From: JACQFZ01 sp045810625
Lineage (GTDB): Bacteria > Pseudomonadota > Gammaproteobacteria > Acidiferrobacterales > Sulfurifustaceae
DNA: 52,069 nt
Assembly: GCA_045810625.1 (NCBI GenBank)
Contig: JBJMVQ010000068.1
Location: forward strand, 1 to 52,069
Reading direction: 5' to 3'
This document shows, one piece after another, positions 47,987-52,069 of the stretch; positions within the stretch are counted from its first letter, which is position 1; every line of letters starts with the position of its first letter. The notes beneath the pieces were generated by a model. It was not told the DNA's origin, made no database searches, and saw nothing but the letters and a program-made list of their open reading frames with translations. The position numbers and the translations under genes are program-made.

Positions 47987-48784
47987 TTGCGCGCGTCGCG
48001 ACCCCACCGCCGGCTGCTCGTCCTGGTCCTGGCTTCGGTCGCGTGGCTTACCGGAAACCGAACCGCGGCCGCGAACGACGTCGTCGCCGCGGTCGCGGCC
48101 AATTTCACGCCGGCAATGCAACGGCTGGCGCGGGATTTCGAGCGACGTAGCGGCCATCACTTGATCCCAAGCCCGGGGGCGACCGGTGCGCTTTACGCGC
48201 AGATCCGAAACGGCGCGCCATTCGACATTTTTCTAGCGGCCGACCGCGAGTCGCCGCGCAGGCTGGAGCAAGACGGTCTATCCGTCGCGGGCACCCGCTT
48301 CACCTACGCGGTCGGGCGTCTTGCACTCTGGAGCGCTCAACCGGGCATGGTTGATGCGAACGGCGATGTCCTGCGCCAAGGCGTACCGGGTCGCATCGCG
48401 ATCGCGAATCCGAAAACCGCGCCGTACGGCGCCGCCGCGGTACAAACGCTCCGCCGCCTGGGACTCTGGGAGCGCCTTGCGCCACGACTCGTGCAAGGCG
48501 AAAACATTACGCAGACATTTCAGTTCGTACGTACCGGCAACGCCGCGTTCGGGTTCGTCGCACTGGCGCAGATTCGCGCGCTGCCCGCGCAAACCGGATC
48601 GTACTGGCTCGTCCCGGCGGAGCTGCACGAGCCGCTCGCACAGGACGCCGTGCTGCTCAAACGCGGCATCAATAATATAGGTGCGCGCGCGTTCCTCGAG
48701 TACTTGCGCTCCGCGCCCGCAAAATCGGTTATCGAAGAGCTGGGTTACGCGACGGTTGCGGATCGCCGCGACGAACGCCGTTGA
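47987..48784 (+). CDS. modA: molybdate ABC transporter substrate-binding protein
   Basis: Periplasmic binding protein of about 265 residues that captures molybdate or tungstate. TTG at 47987 is chosen as start because it lies 14 bases after the can stop, follows a GAGAG-like site and opens a normal signal peptide (RRLLVLVLASVAWLTG, ending NRTAAAN). The mature part has the ModA signature: VVAAVAANFTPAMQRLARDF, SPGATGALYAQIRNGAPFDIF, and ADRESPRRLEQDGL, then the hinge and IANPKTAPYGAAAVQTL. It is first of modABC, 52 bases ahead of modB. Confidence 0.95.
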   Translation: MRASRPHRRLLVLVLASVAWLTGNRTAAANDVVAAVAANFTPAMQRLARDFERRSGHHLIPSPGATGALYAQIRNGAPFDIFLAADRESPRRLEQDGLSVAGTRFTYAVGRLALWSAQPGMVDANGDVLRQGVPGRIAIANPKTAPYGAAAVQTLRRLGLWERLAPRLVQGENITQTFQFVRTGNAAFGFVALAQIRALPAQTGSYWLVPAELHEPLAQDAVLLKRGINNIGARAFLEYLRSAPAKSVIEELGYATVADRRDERR

Positions 48785-48836
48785 GTTTCGGGCGCGCCGC
48801 GATGGCGGCGCCGATTGAACAGGGGACCCGAACGAC

Positions 48837-49520
48837 ATGAGCGAAGCCGACTGGATCGCCGTCTGGCTGACGGTGAAGCTCGCCACCGTCACGACGGCGG
48901 TGCTGCTCGTCGTCGGCACGCCGCTGGCGTGGTGGATTGCGTGCGCGCGTTCGTGGATCAAACAACCGGTGGCCGCGCTCGTGGCGCTGCCGCTCGTGCT
49001 GCCGCCGACGGTGCTCGGCTTTTACCTGCTGCTCCTGCTCGGCCCGTCCGGCCCGGGCGGCGCGCTGACGCAGGCACTCGGTCTCGGCACGCTTCCGTTC
49101 ACCTTCACCGGTCTCGTCGTCGGTTCCGTCATCTATTCGCTGCCGTTCGTAGTGCAGCCGATTCATAACGCGTTCGAAGCGATCGGAGAACGCCCGCTCG
49201 AAGTCGCCGCCACGCTGCGTGCATCGCCCGTCGACCGGTTTTTCACTGTCGCGCTGCCGCTCGCGCGACCGGGACTCCTCACCGCCAGCGTACTCGGCTT
49301 CGCGCACACCATCGGCGAATTCGGCGTCGTACTCATGATCGGCGGGTCGATACCGGGACAGACCAAAGTGCTCTCGATCGCCATCTTCGAGCACGTCGAG
49401 GCGCTCGACTACCTGCACGCGCACGCGCTCGCCGCGGGAATGCTCGCGTTCGCGTTTCTCACGCTGCTCACGCTCTTCGTCATCAACCGCCGACTGGGCC
49501 GAAGCGATGAGCGCAATTGA
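48837..49520 (+). CDS. modB: molybdate ABC transporter permease
   Basis: Inner-membrane channel subunit of 227 residues with five to six helices. The binding-protein-dependent transport loop is PLEVAATLRASPVDRFFTVA, the coupling helix that contacts the ATPase, followed by LPLARPGLLTASVLGFAHTIGEFG, the typical ModB C-terminal stretch. ATG at 48837 has AGGGG about 11 bases upstream. It overlaps modC by 14 bases, ensuring equal production of the two subunits. Confidence 0.96.
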   Translation: MSEADWIAVWLTVKLATVTTAVLLVVGTPLAWWIACARSWIKQPVAALVALPLVLPPTVLGFYLLLLLGPSGPGGALTQALGLGTLPFTFTGLVVGSVIYSLPFVVQPIHNAFEAIGERPLEVAATLRASPVDRFFTVALPLARPGLLTASVLGFAHTIGEFGVVLMIGGSIPGQTKVLSIAIFEHVEALDYLHAHALAAGMLAFAFLTLLTLFVINRRLGRSDERN

Positions 49521-50583
49521 CGTTCGGCTCGACACCGTCCTCGGCACATTTCGACTCGCGGCCCGCTTCACGGCGCCCGTCGCCGGATTCACCGCCCTTT
49601 TCGGTCCCTCCGGCGCTGGCAAAACGACAGTGCTGCGCTGCGTCGCCGGCCTCGTGCGCGCGGGCGGCGCTCGTGTCTGCGTGGGCGACGACTGTTGGCA
49701 AGACGAAGCGCGTGCGCATTTCGTGCCGGCGCACCGGCGCGCCATCGGTTACGTGTTTCAGGAAGCGAGCCTGTTTTCGCACCTGTCCGTGCGGGACAAT
49801 CTCGCCTACGGTTGGCGGCGAACGCCGGCGGCCGAGCGCCGAATCGCTTTCGAACAAGCGGTCGAATGGCTCGGCCTCGGCACACTCCTCGCGCGGCAGC
49901 CGCAGCGGTTGTCGGGCGGCGAGCGCCAGCGCGTCGCGATCGCGCGGGCGCTCCTCGCGAGCCCGCGCCTGCTGCTGCTCGACGAACCGCTTTCCGGGCT
50001 CGACGAAACAGCCAAAGCGGAGATCGTGCCGTATCTCGTCCGCCTGCATCGCGAGCTGTCGATACCGGCGTTGTACGTGAGCCATTCGCTCGATGAAGTC
50101 GCACGACTCTGCGACCACGTGGTGCTGCTCGACAAAGGCCGCGTCTCGGCGCACGGGACGCTCGACGCGCTACTCACGCGTCTCGACCTACCGCTCGCGC
50201 ACGGTGACCACGCGAGCGCGGTGATCGATGCCGCGGTCGCCGGCGATGACGCGACGTTTCAGCTGAAGTCGCTGGCATTCGATGGCGGCACGCTCTTCGT
50301 CACCGGCCTTACCGAGCCGACCGGTGCACGCGTCCGCGTACGCGTGCACGCGCGCGACGTGAGCATCGCGCTCGTGGCGCCGCAACGCACAAGCGTCCTC
50401 AATGTGCTCCCGGCGCGCATTCTCGAAATCGCCGATGACGCACCTGGGAGCGTGATCGTGCGCCTTGCGGTAGGGAATACGATCTTGCTCGCTCGAATCA
50501 CGCGCAAATCGGCGTCGCTCCTGGCGCTGGCGGCTGGCATGCCGGTTTACGCCCAAATCAAAGGCGTCGCCGTGCTGCCATAG
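49507..50583 (+). CDS. modC: molybdate ABC transporter ATP-binding protein
   Basis: Cytoplasmic ATPase of the molybdate importer, 358 residues. Walker A is GPSGAGKT (33-40), the Q-loop lies in IGYVFQEASLF, the signature LSGGERQ is at 135-141, Walker B LLLLDEP follows directly and the switch His is in YVSHSLDE. The C-terminal ~65 residues (from about 290, RTSVLNVLPARILEI) are a TOBE domain, which binds molybdate in ModC and ModE. The molybdate regulator ModE is not encoded in the window. The operon ends here; the convergent prfC lies beyond a 181-base gap. Confidence 0.97.
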   Translation: MSAIDVRLDTVLGTFRLAARFTAPVAGFTALFGPSGAGKTTVLRCVAGLVRAGGARVCVGDDCWQDEARAHFVPAHRRAIGYVFQEASLFSHLSVRDNLAYGWRRTPAAERRIAFEQAVEWLGLGTLLARQPQRLSGGERQRVAIARALLASPRLLLLDEPLSGLDETAKAEIVPYLVRLHRELSIPALYVSHSLDEVARLCDHVVLLDKGRVSAHGTLDALLTRLDLPLAHGDHASAVIDAAVAGDDATFQLKSLAFDGGTLFVTGLTEPTGARVRVRVHARDVSIALVAPQRTSVLNVLPARILEIADDAPGSVIVRLAVGNTILLARITRKSASLLALAAGMPVYAQIKGVAVLP

Positions 50584-50764
50584 GAGCGTTACTGGGGCCA
50601 AGGGCACCAGCGCCGGCGCTCGAGCCGAAACCGCAACCCCGAAGGTTTGCGACGCAATGCCGTGGCAACACGCCCGTACTCTCGCTTGGTGCGAAAAACG
50701 GCGAAACGGCGCTTCCCGATGAGTGAAACCGCGCCGAGAGGAAAGAGGCGAGGACGGCGATGCG

Positions 50765-52069
50765 TCAGTGCTCGCGCGTCGCGCGGAACACGACGTCGGG
50801 CCAGCGCTCCATCGTGAGCTTGAGATTGACGGTCGACGGTGCGAGGTAGACGAGATTGCCGGCACGGTCGCGGGCGAGGCGCGCTTCGTACTGCGCGCGG
50901 AATTCTTTGAGCTTCGCCGGGTCGATGTCGATCCAGCGTGCGGTCGCCACGTCGACCGGCTCGTAGCGGCATTCGACGCCGTACTCGTTTTTCAGGCGCC
51001 AGGCGACGACGTCGAACTGCAGCATGCCGACCGCGCCGAGCACGAGGTCGTTGCCGATGAGCGGCCGGAAAATCTGCGTCGCGCCCTCCTCGCTCAGCTG
51101 ATCGAGGCCTTTCTGCAGCGCCTTCATGCGCAGCGGATCGGCGAGCAGCACGCGGCGGAACAATTCCGGCGCGAAATCGGGGATGCCGCCGAACTTGAGC
51201 GGCTCGCCTTCGCTGAAGGTGTCGCCGATCTGAATCGTGCCGTGGTTGTGCAGGCCGATGATGTCGCCGGCATACGCCTCGTCCACGCTCTCGCGTTCGC
51301 GCGCCATGAACGTGATCGCGCTCGTCGCCTGCAGCTCGCGCGCCGCGCGCACGTGGTACAGGCGCATGCCCTTGGTGTAGCGGCCGGAGGTGACGCGCAC
51401 GAACGCGATGCGGTCGCGATGCTTCGGGTCCATGTTCGCCTGGATCTTGAAGACGAAGCCGCTGAATTTCTCTTCGGTCGGCTCGACCGCGCGCCCGCCC
51501 GCCTCGCGCGGCCGCGGACCGGGCGCATGCTCGACGAACGCGTCGAGCAGCTCGCGCACGCCGAAATTGTTGATCGCCGAGCCGAAGAACACCGGCGTCT
51601 GCCGGCCTTCGAGATAAGCCGCGCGGTCGAACGGCTCCGCCGCCGCGTGCAGCAGCTCGACCGAATCGCGCAGCTCGTCCGCCTGCTCGCCGAGCACTTC
51701 GCGCAGAAACGGATTGTCGAGTCCGCGGATCACCGTCCCTTCCTGGATGCGCCCGCCGTGCGCGGGGCTGTACAGGTGCACGCTGTTGTCGAGCAGGTGG
51801 TAAACGCCCTTGAAGCGCCGGCCGCCGCCGATCGGCCACGTCACCGGCGCGCAGCGGATGTTCAGCACCCGCTCGACTTCGTCGAGCAGCTCGAGCGGCT
51901 CGCGGCCCTCGCGGTCGAGCTTGTTGATGAACGTCATGATCGGCGTCGCGCGCAGCCGGCACACGTCCATCAGCTTGATGGTGCGCTCCTCGACGCCCTT
52001 GGCGGCGTCGATCACCATCAGCGCCGAGTCGACCGCGGTGAGCGTGCGGTACGTGTCTTCCGAGAAATC
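50765..52069 (-). CDS. prfC: peptide chain release factor 3, 5' part cut off by the window
   Basis: Translation GTPase RF3, which recycles release factors RF1 and RF2. The frame is open to the window end, so the N-terminal part, including the P-loop and switch I, is missing. What remains begins inside the GTPase domain (DFSEDTYRTLTAVDSAL, then VIDAAKGVE), includes the guanine-specificity motif NKLDREG, the RF3-specific FKGVYHLLDNSVHLYSP, and the second and third domains ending in FRATREH. About 434 codons are visible of the usual ~530. The gene converges with modC; no terminator with a T tract is visible between them. Confidence 0.97.
   Translation of the reverse strand, partial: DFSEDTYRTLTAVDSALMVIDAAKGVEERTIKLMDVCRLRATPIMTFINKLDREGREPLELLDEVERVLNIRCAPVTWPIGGGRRFKGVYHLLDNSVHLYSPAHGGRIQEGTVIRGLDNPFLREVLGEQADELRDSVELLHAAAEPFDRAAYLEGRQTPVFFGSAINNFGVRELLDAFVEHAPGPRPREAGGRAVEPTEEKFSGFVFKIQANMDPKHRDRIAFVRVTSGRYTKGMRLYHVRAARELQATSAITFMARERESVDEAYAGDIIGLHNHGTIQIGDTFSEGEPLKFGGIPDFAPELFRRVLLADPLRMKALQKGLDQLSEEGATQIFRPLIGNDLVLGAVGMLQFDVVAWRLKNEYGVECRYEPVDVATARWIDIDPAKLKEFRAQYEARLARDRAGNLVYLAPSTVNLKLTMERWPDVVFRATREH

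Noticed and set aside
50609..50620. 12-bp palindrome AGCGCCGGCGCT between modC and prfC
   Set aside because: It is a self-complementary GC-rich sequence with no loop and no T tract, which is common by chance in this composition.
1..52069. tRNA, rRNA, CRISPR arrays, insertion sequences with transposases, prophage genes
   Set aside because: I looked through intergenic stretches for tRNA-like TTCGANNC arms, regularly spaced direct repeats and transposase or integrase motifs, and saw none. A tRNAscan or Infernal run would settle it.

Overview
This 52 kb window is a stretch of bacterial chromosome from a high-GC proteobacterium, most probably a Gamma- or Betaproteobacterium. The pointers are the Rep helicase, the type II NADH dehydrogenase, the DUF3301 and YceI proteins, the type-2 ArgC, the RF3 gene and the LrgA/LrgB pair; species-level placement is inference. 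Coding density is high. I see no rRNA, tRNA, CRISPR array, prophage or transposase. The gene content is that of a versatile heterotroph: many carbonyl and ester-handling enzymes, several transporters and few conserved housekeeping anchors.

Layout. 1-7.4 kb: the end of an ECF41 (SigJ-type) sigma factor, two overlapping alpha/beta hydrolases, a 28-residue membrane peptide, a cysteine-rich secreted hydrolase with a strong terminator, an AraC regulator, a long hairpin, then OsmC and a crotonase. 7.5-15 kb: a secreted hydrolase (minus strand) faces away from a dehydrogenase/ketopantoate-reductase/LrgAB/EamA run, followed by a double-hotdog protein, DUF2127 and DUF3301. 15-25 kb: a ThDP enzyme with an unusual active-site Asp, a GST, an MFS carrier, a coupled FKBP / 3-methyladenine glycosylase pair, an AEC carrier and a 7TM-PAS-GGDEF-EAL signalling protein. 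25-33 kb: a 115-bp inverted-repeat element, Rep, a lipoprotein overlapping a ceramidase-like membrane protein, an aldo/keto reductase-GlcG-esterase run and YceI. 33-39 kb: ArgC, a rhodanese, an Mpo1-like protein, then a tight four-gene operon of Tat-exported subunit, GMC flavoenzyme, DUF2214 and exported hydrolase. 39-44 kb: a minus-strand operon of OFA-family (oxalate/formate-type) carrier, FAH-family enzyme, ketopantoate-reductase-like enzyme and an AAE3-type (oxalyl-CoA-synthetase-like) ligase. 44-52 kb: a soluble orphan histidine kinase, Ndh behind a Fur-like box, then carbonic anhydrase directly followed by modABC, and finally the 3' part of prfC.

The strongest candidates for something undescribed are: the OFA carrier / FAH / PanE-like / AAE3 operon, which could take up and activate oxalate or a related small acid; the Tat-GMC-DUF2214-hydrolase operon; and a family of dispersed intergenic repeats built from 9-nt units (two near-complete copies sharing a tail, and three remnants), one copy of which supplies the stop codon of the acyl-CoA ligase. 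All functional names are read from sequence motifs without a database search. Open frames antisense to the genes listed were treated as composition shadows and left out.
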